A stretch of 64,000 bases of DNA from Phytoseiulus persimilis (lineage: Eukaryota; Arthropoda; Arachnida; Mesostigmata; Phytoseiidae): positions 5,704,001-5,768,000 of the forward strand of contig CM075103.1 in assembly GCA_037576195.1 (NCBI GenBank), written 5' to 3'. Below are positions 10,737-23,800 of the stretch, piece by piece. Position numbers and translations under genes: made by a program. Under the pieces are notes generated by a model. The model saw only the letters and a program-made list of their open reading frames with translations, did not search any database and was not told the DNA's origin. Within the stretch, counting starts at the first letter, position 1; each line of letters starts with the position of its first letter.

Positions 10737-11891
10737 TGAAAGAACTTGCTCCAGTTTTTTGATCCCAATGTTTCTTCCCCTGGTTACAGATGCGAGTTCT
10801 GTCAGGGATCCCTCCGTGCACTCGAAAATGCGTGCTCACGACTAATCCTATCCCTCGTCGCTCTCGGCTACCCTGCGAGCGGTTCGCTCGCTTGATGTCA
10901 CTCACCAATGGGAGAGCAGAGCCAGTCACCGAGACAGCAAGCTTCAATCGAGTAGATGTCTCTCAATGAGTCATCGATGCTCCACAAGATCCAGTCGAAC
11001 ATTGCTGCAAGCTCCTGCGAGAACATGGTATGCCACCCAGGAATGGCGAGGGTGATAATCCGCTCTGGGATCGATTCAACTTCTCTGCAGGCCTTGATAG
11101 TTTAGTCAAGAGCGCGGAGTCCGATACTCGGGTACACAGGACACCAGTCTCGGTTCGATTCGGAGATAGGTTCCATCGTCATATCCATCACTCGTTCGCA
11201 TGAGGGAAAAAATGCCCACTGGCGAAGGGTGCCTGATGGACGTGAGGATCACGTCGACGATCTATGTTCCAGCATTCGCTCATGGTACTGAAAGGGCTCA
11301 GAGCGATAGAGTCCCCATCTGTTCTGAGATTAATTGAAGAACAAAAACACGCGGCTGCCCGAGAGAAACGAGCGCTGTACGAAATGGATGATATTCATTG
11401 GCCGACACCGACCACAATGCAGTCCTCCCCGAGTGTCGCATGACAGATGTGTGTCTGGAGGTCGAGAACTCGTTTTTGTTATGCTCCTGTTATCTCGAGC
11501 TGTTGCTTCCCGGCTGGCGGCGGCTCTAACGAGGAGACGGGTAGCTGTAGAGCCCCGACATCGCATTGCAATTCTGCGCCACCCAACGAACACCTTGGCG
11601 GCGGTGGTGGCGATGATGATTTTGATGGCGGCGGCGGCGGTGGTGGCGGCGGCACTGATGATGAAGAATCCCGTCCCTTACCATCGGGGTCTCTCTCTCT
11701 CTCGGCGACTTCCCTTTCCCCAGGGCATGCGGTGGCGGCGGGCGCTGCTCAGGCGGACCGTTCCCCGTGCTCGTGTTGTTTGTTGCTGTCTCCTCGAACG
11801 AGTTGGGCAAGCAGCTCGATTCCCCGCTCGATTTCCAACTTTGCACCGCAAACACTGTTTCGTGAACGTTACCTCAAGCCCAATCGCGAGA
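10737..11891. other. Gap between RBMX2 and the Pinocchio gene
   Basis: No coding sequence is recognised. It should contain the end of the RBMX2 3' UTR and the promoter and 5' UTR of the next gene. The frame of the next gene's start codon is open upstream as far as about 11,334, but the residues it would encode are low-complexity and unlike a conserved domain. Confidence 0.45.
11596..11660 (+). repeat. GGC/GGT trinucleotide-rich tract
   Basis: Runs of GGCGGC, GGTGGT and GATGAT lie about 230 bases upstream of the Pinocchio start codon, probably in its 5' UTR or promoter. G-rich triplet tracts of this kind can fold into stable RNA or DNA structure. Confidence 0.6.
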
Positions 11892-14800
11892 ATGGCCGCC
11901 GCCGCTATCGGAGTTTACGAGGAGATGATGTTCCAATTCGACGATCTGGGACCCAGCGAAAACACTGTGGACGAAGGAACTCAGTCTTCGGAGGAGCAGA
12001 GCAACTGTGAGTAACGGGGACGGGTGGGTCGCGGGTTTTCCGACGCGGTATGGTGCGGAGAGCCCCTGATCAGAGCCGGGGCTCGAGGCTCGCTCATAAG
12101 CCCGGCTCTGAACCGTGTGGACGAGGGTCGGAGTCCGTGGTGAAGCACGACAGCTTCCGCCCTCCTGATGGTCGAATGTCAAAATGGGCCGCCGAGCGCA
12201 GTTCTCTGAGGATCCGCGGCGGGTCGTTCTCCGGACTGTCTCCGAATACAACATCGACAGAATGCTTGCGCTCGGACGCCTAAGACTAGATCGTGAGGAA
12301 TAGAAGTCGTCAAAATATGTTGTCCGTCGGATAGGGTGGTTGGCTGGCGACCGGCCCTGAATTGAACTTGCAGACGAAAGTTGAGCCGATGCCAAACGCC
12401 GGCTCGAGTTCTCGTCCAAGTCGCTATCTGCAATATTTTCGGCTGCATCAGCTCAATGCGGTGCCGGGCTCTACGGAACTCTCGCTTTCGCCGCCAACGG
12501 AGCCGTTCCTGCTGATTGCAGTGCAACGATCGAAGAACTGGCGCTCGTGTCCATAAGTCGGACTATTCTGCTGTCAGATAGCTGTGGCAGCGGCAGGATG
12601 GTGATGCAACGCTGAACGAAGTCGCGGCTTGGCGCACCGGTTGTTCCCCTCTTCCTTTGTTAACGAGGGAAATTCCGGGGCTTCGTCGCCAGTGAAAGTT
12701 CGCCGGCGAGGGTTCAACCCACTAGCCCAGTGCTCGGAGAAAAATTCAGCGGGTGCCGAAGTCGACAAAACCGCGCCTTCACATCGATGTGGCCGACAGG
12801 CTCCACGTATCGTGATCCACAGTTGCGCTCCCTCTCTCTCTCGATCCGGGGCAAACCACCCGATCGTGTGATTCGTCGTGAGGTTCAAGGGCAGAGCCCT
12901 CTCGATGCGAGGAGAGAAGCGCTCGGAACTCTACAAAGTCCAGGTTCTTGAGTGGGGAAAAAAATCGCCTAGAGTTGCTGAGCTTCTTCCGCTTCTTTGC
13001 GAAGCCAATCTCAAATGGCGTTTCCTGTGAGGGAGAACAGACGCAATGAAGCCTTTCAGGATCTGTTTTCGCCACGAGGTGTGCGGCATGTCCGTGAGGC
13101 TCCTCCAACGGCACGGCAACGTGACGTTTACCGCATCGGCTATAAAAACCAACGGAACAATCCGTTGGCCCTCGAGATCGGAGAGGAGACGCTTGCTAGG
13201 AAAAACTCCATCGAAAGAACCTCAGGCTCGCAGAAGGTTCAGGAGAGTATTGATGGTGTGGGTCACGACACGTCTGGATCCTTCCATGATAGCAATAAAA
13301 TTCAGGTAGATGCCTTGTTTGCTCGAGGAGCGCCGTTGGAAGCAGCGCGGACAGCGATTCTCGGAGCTTGGAAGAGAATCTCGCCCCCCGGAAGCTCCGG
13401 GGGATTTCCCCGATTCGTGAGAATCCCGAGTTGCATTCGCCAACTCATACCTCGCTCAGCTCTCCGAGAAATTGCTTCAAGGCTCAACTTGCAGTCAATC
13501 GAGAATAATGGAGAGTACGGCTGCGGTGGTGTTACTCAACGCCTTGGATGTTTCTCTTTGTTGTTCGCCTTATTCGAAATGCATGGCTCGTAGCCATGAT
13601 GAAAGCGGTTTCTCGCACCCAGAGCCCATCCGCAACAGAAACGATAGAAAGGTCGACCCACTGGCCTTAGCGTGGTATGCAAATTGCATTCTACTTTAAT
13701 GAGCTCTGTTTCTCTGGGGAACGAGCTCAGCGTGATGCGAGCAAGACATCGCCCGAAAGCCCTATTTCTCCGAGCTTCCAGAAAAGCCTAAAAGTCCAGA
13801 GGTTGGCTTTCAAGGGCACCCTCGCTCAAGGTCGGCCGTTCCGGCTCCACGTGAGCGGTCTCCCGCCAGAACCAGTGGGAGGATGGATGGCCCGAAGAAG
13901 CCATGTTGGTTGCGCGTCTCAGAGTTCGAACGGAACGACTGAGAATTGAACTACGGCGAGAACGACGATTCGCCTTCGGGCAGAAGCAGTCGTCGTGTAA
14001 GGACGACGACCGGATGCGGCTTCGAACAACCTCACCCGAGGCGCTTTGTGGCCTCAAGGTCAATGACGCGAGTGAGGGTACCCGGAAGGACGCGTGGGGT
14101 TTTTGGAGCGCTGTTCGAGGTCTGGAATCTTCGACGAGCTCCGCTCGAAACTTCGCTCGCTTTCGAGAGCGGACGGGAATTCACCAGAAGTTCTCTCCCA
14201 GCCTTGGTCAACTTCGTAGTTTTCCGTCAGACGTGGATGAGAACAATGAGTTTTCACGTCCACTCCGTCGGGGAGAAGATCCAAGGCCGGAAGTTGCAGC
14301 CCGTCCGACGAGAGGACGTTCAGGTTCATTCGGATGCGATTCTGATATGACCGGTCCCCGGAGGTTCTCATTTTCGGTCCATCTGGGCAAGGCAATATGG
14401 AAAACCGACGTCAAAGTAGCTGACTCCGAGGATTTGAGTCGGGGTCAGCATGTAGCGCGGGATATGCCCGGCTCGGAAAAGCCCATCCGTTCTGCAACTC
14501 GCATCAGCGCACCTCTTACCCTCGCAGGGTTCTCTAGTCTGCCACAGGGGGCGCCGAGCTCAAACCTTCTGGCGCAAAGGGGCATTTGCTACAGCTGTCT
14601 GTTTAGCGACTGGAACGACTTGATAGCGAACGGCAATCTACCGCATCATCAGGACACGCATCGAACAGAACGACTGTCTGCTTCTGTTCAATTTCGGCTT
14701 CAATCGCATCGTCAGTTATAGAGGATGGCAGGAAACAGACGGGATCGGATCTCCTTCGACCACGATACCTTCCCCTATCCTCACTCGAAGCTTCCGGAGT

Positions 14801-17800
14801 CATCGACTCCGTTCAGCATTCGTTACCGTTGGACCCAGCGCGGAAGCGCGCACCTGGAGACGTCGCTGACTCTGTCGGCCGATCTGCATGAAACGTGTTC
14901 AGGAGGTCCGATAGTTGAGAAGTGTCGCGTTTCGAGAGCCTGATCGAGCGGAAAATTCCCAACGATCTCAGTGTTTTTTTCTCGGGTTTCTCTCTCTCTC
15001 CGCAGAATGGAGCCACGAGTCGAATGCTCCTCTCGAATCTTGCTCTTTCGAGTCAGGGCAAAGCTGCGTGCACGGGTCTCGTTGCGGGAGAAGCAAGCCC
15101 GCCTTCCTCGGAGGACCTGCCTCCTTCCGAGTTTTCCCGCGGTCCCCTGGGAGATTGCGTGAAGTAACCAGCCAAGCAACCAACCAGTCAGTCAGTCAAG
15201 TGCAACAAAGTATCAATCACTATGGAACTTCCGCGTTCTCGACGGGGAAGCATGTACGACTACGCGAAAGCGAACATATCTCTTCCCCCACACTGGTTCG
15301 CCATGCCAGACCGAACAGGAACAAACCAGACGATCGTCCGAGTGACTGGTCAGGGCCGTTGGGCTGCCGAGAGTCAGGCGATCGGAATCTATAGAAGAGA
15401 ATGTGCTCAACAGATCCTTGTTCGAACGGTAGACTCTAGCGCTCGCTGCTAGGAGAGACACTACACTCGCGTATAGCCGGTAGATCGGTTTACGTCCGCA
15501 TTGGAGGAAATCGGCAGAACGAAACAAAGAATCTGAATCTCACGAGGTTCGTTCGAGGCGTCTGTTCCACTCATTCGGAACACGATTCAGAGAAATTGGT
15601 GCCTCGTAGGCGGCAGCGCACGGGAACCGTTCCAGCCGGGGAAAAAGACAACGGTTTTTGATCCGAGCTAGAGTCACGCGCTTTGGCTTACAATCTATTC
15701 GTAGAAACATCAACTCTTGCCGCGAAATGTGCGATGGCCGAAACCAGATTCACAGAAGATGTCGAGGCCTTGAGACTCGTTTCATAATAGTCGAGCAGAA
15801 GGAAACGGAGAAAGTCGGAAATTCTGTTTGGAGCTTCCGATGCTTCGGGTGATATGTCTTGCGAAAGCATGCCCGAATGTACATTTCCAATCCTCACAAG
15901 TTCACCATGATCATCGGGTCGACGGGGATACGTATGGCTGAACCCGGGAAGTCGACGGCGAATCTGCCAGGAATCGAAGAAAGCTCGATCGAGAGGGAGC
16001 ACGTCAAAGAAGAGAGGTTCGGAGCCACTTGGCTGAGGAATCCATTCCTGCACTCGCCCGAGAAAAAATTGGTTGATGCGAATCTCTGCCGTCAGCGTCT
16101 GACCTCCCGATCGAGGCGACGCCAATGCAAACGTGCACGTGTGGTACTGACTTCGATAACCACTCGGTCATCTCGTCATTTGAATCTCATTGACCTGACA
16201 GCATGCTCGTGGATGAAGCTGACAGGTCGTAGTTGATTGGGTTTTCCACATGCCTGGGAATCGGGAAGCCGACTTGGCATCACTCGCGTGTTAAGTTACC
16301 TCCCTCCTTGTGCGAGATTCCCGCACGATACTCACGGGCTCATTGAGAAGATAACAATCGTTACCATCATAATAATTCATCACAATAATAACCTTAATCA
16401 TCATCGTTCCCAAGATGGCGGAGAAGCCGCGTCGCCTCCTCTCCCTCGACCAAGGAAGCCGAATACACTCCTGGTTGGAGTTACTATTCAACCGAGAACC
16501 AGGAAGACGAGTTCTTAGGAGCGATCGCGATCCCCGTCGCTGAATCGAGCGGCCGACTCACGGAACCATTCCTCGAGTGGTGTGAGTTGCCGCTAACATT
16601 CCGATTTTTAACCCATCCCAAAGAGTGAGAAGCCTTATCGGCGGATTGACGGACGACTCCAGTTCCGGAACGGCCTGCCGCAAGATGCGTTCGGTGAACA
16701 CTCTTTATCTATGCAACGAGTTGGAGTCGAAAGAGCTGAAACGAATTGTCAACAGTCGTCGAAAGCGGAACCCGTTGGCATGAACGGTTTTCGGTTCACG
16801 GAACTTCTATTGCAAGAAAGTGACAGTGACTGCAAGGGTCCCCAATGAGGAAAATTGAATCACCGCGACTCATCCCACAGAACTTGTCTCTTGAGTGTAA
16901 ACACTGTCGCTAAAACCTGTTGAAATAAAACCGGAAAATATTTGAGACAGCAACTCAGACGTTGATCCCTAGGTTTCGCTCCCTAGAGGCAACGGAACGG
17001 AAGCGTCGCTTTTCGTCTCTTCTTCCCACGGCAAAGCTCTAGTGAAGCTCTTCCAGTTCCTTGTGTCGGCTCTCGCATCCGTCGTGTGGGCATCCATCAA
17101 AATGAAAAAATATCACGTGTCAAGTAGTCATTGGCCATTCTATTAGTAACGGGGCCGATAACGGGTCACCTGGCTCGCTGGTGCGACAGTCACCAAACCA
17201 GCGCGTCTACCGGCGCGAGAACAGGCTGATTCGTTTGAATATGGGCCAGACGGAGCGACTGCAACCGCACAGCAGGAATCGATCGTCCAGCTCGTCGGTC
17301 TGTCATTCAGTTAGTCAGTCGGTTATTCATCTATGCACACGTCGCTTTCATGGAAACGGTGAGGGTTGGGACTCGCCCAGGAAAACTCATTCGACAGACG
17401 CGCGGCCTTAGCGGAACAATCAAAACCCTAAAACATGAAAAGCATTCGCAATGCAAGAAGCCGGCGCTGCCACACAGCGTACCGGCTGTAGAAGGCATCG
17501 CGGCTGAGGAATTTTTGGTGTTGACAAGCCGCGCGAAGGTATGCACTGTAAACAGTAGAAAGGTCCTCGCTGTGTATATGAGTCATGAACTCAAATTGAT
17601 GACACAGAGACTGTATTTCGACATATTCTGCTCCTGAGCGATGTCCGGTCGTGCTTTCCCTAAACGGCTTCTCACTGTCGGAATGGATTTCAAAGAATTA
17701 TTCCTGCTGAGGCCGACCACATTTGGAGCTCGGTTGATTTCCAAACAGCTCGCAAGTCATCTGAGATGGATACACGTAGGAGCTCGAGCTCTCCAAGCTC

Positions 17801-20800
17801 ACTCGGTTCGAGGAAACCACACGTGCCGTGAACGGAGAGAGAATCAGACGAAACAATCGATTATCTCTGGGAACCGCACCGCACTGGAACTGTTTCGGAC
17901 TGCAAAGGAACACCGCTTTTAGTGGATAGAGTTTCTATTTTCGCCGTCTGGGGACCTTGAACTTATCGGTTTTTGATGCATGCACAGGGAGATCCAAGTG
18001 AAAACCAGAACTCCATCGGTATCACCCCGAGAGATCATTCGTTTCACTTGTTTTTCTTCTCGTTCAGTTGCCCCGGACGAGAGCCGCCGCTGCCTTGCCC
18101 TCGATCGCGAGCGAGAAAAAGTTCGTTTCTTGAAACTACCTTCGTTGTCTACTTCCTTCTCCGGCTGTGAGGCTACGCTTGATTGTCTGCTGTGGACGTG
18201 AAGGCACCTTGTCAAGCGGGACCGAGACAAACCTCGCTGACTTTGTAGACATTCATTCGGCGATTACCGAAACGTGCTGCTTGAACGCATTCGAGTGATT
18301 GGATCAGCGCTGTTAACGACAGGCGGAAACTTGCGCAGTGAAAACTCCTTCGGTTCATTCGCTCCTTCCGCGGTTTTCCCAGCGGCAGGAGTCCCGAGCT
18401 CACCCGAAAAAGTGAGGCGGCGGCGAGGGCTCTGCGACTTTTTTCTGTTCGACACTGTTCTTGAGGATTCGATAGCTCACACAGCTCCCGAGATTCATCG
18501 GAGACCTGATACGCCGCGGGTCGAGGAGTTCCGCAATCCAATTAGTCCTAATGAGCCAAACGGCGCTCCTCTTCGGCCTCTCCTCGAGTGACCGATCGAT
18601 CGCGGCTCGTTCGAGAAGCTTCTGGTTTCTCTCATCAGGAGAAGCGGCCGCCGTCGAATCGGTTCCGCGGAAGTCCTGACGGTGACTCAGACAGCGTTCT
18701 GGTCCTTCACGGAAGTCAACGGTTCTCCATCACTGCATGAATGTAGAGCGATCGTTCGGAAAATCCGATTCGTGTGTTTGTTAACATGACACCTTGACAG
18801 TGCGGCGGCACCGAACGAGCCGGCGGGCGTGAAAGAGCGGGAGAGAGCTGTGCCAACTGTGAGTGGTGACCTCTGAGCTCGAACTGAATGTACACAATCG
18901 GGTCCGCTGCTGTAACCCGAACGAACGGTCATTTGGTTCTCTTTCTTCTTCTTTTCCTTCTCAGTTCGTTATCCGGGCTGATCAGCAGCAACGGTGATGG
19001 CGGCGGCCCATAACGGTTGTCGGCCGTTGTCGTCGCCGCTGCGGTCGCTGTGGTGGCGATGATGTGCCAGGATGACGAGCAGCGTCTATATCTCAGCTCT
19101 AGCTTTAGCGGTGGGCCGGCTTGGCAAGCTTGGCTCGCGACAGTCTGGCGCCTCCAGAAAGGCCGGACCAGAGTAGAAACGAGAGGAGCGCCTGTTGTAC
19201 TTGGCAGCTCTTGCCAGGGCGGCCGCATGAAGCGGCAACCCTGGTCCGGCCGCGCGCGTGGACAGGACGGCACCCGTTCGCTTCCTCCCGACCGGGTATC
19301 AGGTGCGTCGAGAAATGCTTCGGTTACAAGTCGCCGGAGGTGGGCCGGGCCCAGTGTGGTCAGTCATTGACAAAGCTTGCCCAGTCGCCTGGTCGATTAC
19401 CGCAGAACGCGGCTGGCATGACATGCTGTCGACCGGCTCCCGCGGCTCGCCGTTTCAAGTTATGAGCCGGTTCCCTCGACAGAGAGCGAGAGAACGAGCT
19501 AAATACCTGGCCAACAGAGGTATGTGCTGGCAACATTCTCCGAGACTCGATCGCGGCGAACAAACGGCACGCGTACTCGATCTCGGGGAAAGTCAAGTGG
19601 GCAAAGAGATCAATCTCGGAGAGTTCTCTGCCCCGAAAAGATCACTCGCTGTGTTCCGATATCTGAGCGGATGTGCTCGCTAATCGAGTTCGCGAAATCT
19701 CGCTCTCAACAGACCGGCTTGGAAACTGACCGAATCCATCCGAGGAGATTAGTTCCAGGGGTAAATGAACACAAGGCCCTCGGGAAACTGCGGCTATTGA
19801 AGGTCGAACTTGAGCCCTGAGGATCCTGGCCGGCGGACAGGCTCCGTTCTGCGCAATTCATTTCACTCAAGGACGGTCGGCACCTGTCGATAACTGTGTC
19901 GAGCTCGAGTGCGACGAAGGCCCGACGAATTCGCATCAATCTTCGCGAGACACAGGTGACATAAGGTCTGCACGAAGTCAGGCTGGGACGGAGAGTCTCA
20001 GTAGTGGACTCGATGTCGAAGAACGCGATCCGTCCCGAGTCGGAGCAGATGCTGTTCAAAACTGGACAGTTCAAGCAAAATACTGAAATAGGGCAAACTC
20101 TCGCGCCTCAAGAACCGACGCGAGTCCTGGTTGGTCAATGTTTCCAACCGGAACAAGCTCCCGCCGCTCAGGCGCTCCTTGGACTCGCGGGTCGACTCGT
20201 TTTCCTCCGAGTCAGCTGATTATCGCGGTTCCATTCAGCTCTCGTGAAAATGAATGACAATCGATGCCGTAAATGAGGAGAAATCGCGGGCCAGACGTCA
20301 ATCCGTGGTTCAAGAAAGTTCGTCTGACGCAAAGCGTCCTCTCGCCCGTCTCTGGATCGGTCGCAGGGTTCATGACAGCCGGAAAAATGCGAGGAAAACA
20401 GATGTCGTCACTCAAAAGTGAACGCAACCATCGACTTGACGTGGTCAAATGCCATCGCGGCAGCATCCGATGTTCTCTAACATGACGTAGCCAACAGGCC
20501 AGACGGCTTGTCCCTGAGCCGTTGCCGACAAGCGGACAGGGCGAGCCTAGTTCTGACGTCAGATTCCGAAAGCAGCTGTGCTTGGCCCCGTTTGCGTTGG
20601 GCCGACGTCTCCTTGGCCCGGACTGAGCGATTTTCGTATCGCTCCCTTGCCTGTTCTCGGCAGAGGAATGATTGGCGGACGAGTGTCCGAAGAACAGGAC
20701 TTGGCTTTCTTCTGGTCGAGTTTCGGTTGCGGTCGCCCGCCTCCGCGTCGAGCCTCGCCGGGGCCGCTGGGGGAGCCGGACCGTTTTTCAGCGTAGATTT

Positions 20801-23800
20801 CAGTTGAATTCTGATAAGCTTCAAGGGACTCGTCGTATCTTGGCAGAAAATTCAGCTGAAGTGCAGCGTTTTCACTCGCACGGTCGGGCGAGCGCGCGGC
20901 CAAATTGATGTGACCAAATATCGAGAATTGCCTTCTGGAGCTCCGGAACCCGGAAGCTAGAAATTGGAGAAGATCTCAAGAAATGTGGAGATCCCGACGC
21001 CGTGTTTTCTCGACTCATCATGCAGAGCTCCTCCGTCATGTCAGGCCCTTTTTCCTGGGAAATCTTCTCTCGTTAGACTTGAACGTGATCGAGGGCGCTT
21101 CTAGTTCCTACTGCTCGCCGAGAACTGCTGATGCAACTCTTGGAGAGCATCTCTCTAACCGAGGTGAGGGGGGCGGGGCGGGATACGCGACCCAGAGAGC
21201 TTGGATTATGTTTCCGGGACGAAACCACAGCCTGGAACCCAGACAAGCTCTGCAGCTGCATCGGTGCCACGCGTGCCGAGTAGTGCGGAAGTCGTCGGGG
21301 TGGGGCAGGGCGGCATGGGGATCGCACTGAAGCGGCAGAAGTGCTGTCCGTTTTCCGCCGAGAGAGGATTCCAGGGCAACGCCAGGAGAAAGGTGACGCG
21401 AGCAGAAATTTCCCAGCGATGTTTCCTTGATCCCGATGATGTCATATGTCGCTCTAGCTGCCGCCGGCCATGCGTACCAGGAAGCGGTCGTGAGGTTCGT
21501 GGATAGGATGCCGAGCCCAGGAAAGAGCGGGTTCCACTCTGGGCACGAGGATGACCACCACCGGCGTTCGGCGGAGCATTGACCAGAACACCAGTGGAGC
21601 TGTACGAAAGTTTTTGACGTGGGGATGAGTCGCCGAGCCGGTCGTCATCGGACAACCTCATTCCTTCTGGTAGCGCACGAACTCATTGAAGTTTTCCTCG
21701 TTTCTCCGATCCCTCTTTGTATTGGCTTGAACCTTCGGCGATCAGAGGAGTAATCGACGAATTTCCAGTTTCCCCGAAACTGTTTTCTCGTCTCTGACGC
21801 TACCTGACGTTCACCGATTCGGCGGATCACGTACTCGCCGCGTGGAGGAAACCGAGGGACGACCAGCGGCCAGGGGCCCGATGAGGTCCGACGACGGAAA
21901 ATTTGGCAACGGGCTAATCTCGTGAGTTTCCTACTGGTCAGTGGAGAAGCGGATGCAGATACGGAATTCCCCGCTCCAGTGAACAGTGCGGCAGCGGCGA
22001 GCGGGCGGGCGGAGAAAGGCACGGACGCTCGGTCACCAGTTGAGAAGATTCTCTTCGGCGGAATCAATCAAACAATCGATCACCAGAACTTCTCCTCCGC
22101 CGATCGAATGCGCAAGCGGAACGTCGTGACACCGAAAGCGTTTCGGTGGAACCGAATGGGATGAATATCGGGGACAGGGTTCGCATCCATCGAGGTCGGA
22201 GCACCGGGCTCGAGAAAGGCTGGGTTGCAGCTGGCCAAGATCGAGCGTTGTGAGTCGCTCTGTCCCAGGATCGGGTCGTGATTCAAATCTACTCCGGAAG
22301 CTCGAATCGGAGAAAGAAACGTGTGGAATGGAGAAGAAATAGAATCCTCCGTCTGGTGCTAGCCACCTGTCTCAACACTCATCTCGAGTGGTCTTCAGCG
22401 AGGCGAGCGTTAACGAACTCAGCGCTTCAAACTTCAGTGAAAGATCACGGCTCGAATTCGATCCAACGACATGCGCGTCCGGGAACTTCTGTCGCCGGCG
22501 AACCTTCATTTTTGTGAACCGAATAATCAAATATCCGGTCGCGTCTTTTATTTCGTAATATTTGCTCAGGCATCAGAAGCCATTCAGGCAGATGCGTCTC
22601 GTCCTTGGTCTTCGTCCGCAGCAATCCATGTGGATGGATGGACGCATTCTTGATGAGAAAGGAGGAACGAAGGAGGAAACAAACAAGGAACCGTAACGTG
22701 CTCACACCCCACACCGAGTCCTCGCAGGAGAGCGATCACGATGCTCGGCCACCATCTGCTCGTTGCGAATGAAAACGAGCCGACGTCATCGCAGACCCCT
22801 CTCAACGCGGAGTGGTTCTGGAATAACGGAAGGAACGGAATCGCTAAAAAAACACCGGAGGCTCGGCCGCTCGAGAGCTCGCAGCTGCGAGGACGATCGT
22901 ATGACTGATTTAGCTTGAATCCAATCTCAACAAACGTTGAGTCTCCTCTCATCGTGGAAAATGCGCCGGCGGCTCTCCTGCCGAGCACCTGCCTGTTCTA
23001 TTTGAGGTTTCAGCGCACTTTGCCTCGTCGAGAGGAGCAGACGGCTGTGTTGGCAAGCGAAGCAATGCTAAACTAACGAAACGGCCGCCGCCGCCACCGC
23101 CGTATCAGTCTGCGACGGTGGATTCCTTGCATCATCGAGACGCAAAACAATAATCAAGATACACCGCATCGGTCTGATCCGTCCTCAGTGGCGGCGGCGA
23201 AAGCTACAGCGAAACAGAGCACCGGAAAACATAACACACATTTTCCATCTGGTTGCGCCTGTTCCGTTTCTCCGGCTAGCTGCGAGCCAACGAACGAACG
23301 AACGAACTAACGAACGGAAATCGTTCGAGTCGATAGCGGACTTGGGAGAGCCATTGGATCCATTCCTATTCTGGAAAACACGTTTCCTCTAACGAACGAA
23401 GCGCCAACGAATCGCTCGTTCTTCGAGGGAAGCAGAAGAGGGTCGTCCGGTGTCGACACTTCCCGCTATCATTCGTCACTCGGCAACGTGTCATTGTGGT
23501 ATCGAAGTGCGCCCGAAAATCTCGTCCCGAGTGGGACAGTCACCAGGAACGAAAGTTCACAGCCGTTGACGTCACGCCTCAACGGACAAATACGGACGTC
23601 ACGTCTACATTGGGGCGAGAGAGGGTGCGGGGTTCTTCCAGGTGATTTATGTGTGCTTCGCCACTTGGAGCCCACTGGAAACAGGCTCCATCCTGACATG
23701 AAGGGCGCGCTCCCGGCTCCCGCGAAACCCTGGTCCCCAGGGCGGATTCTGCACCGCAGCTCATCGGGAGGGAGGATCGACGCCTGAAAACACACTTACG

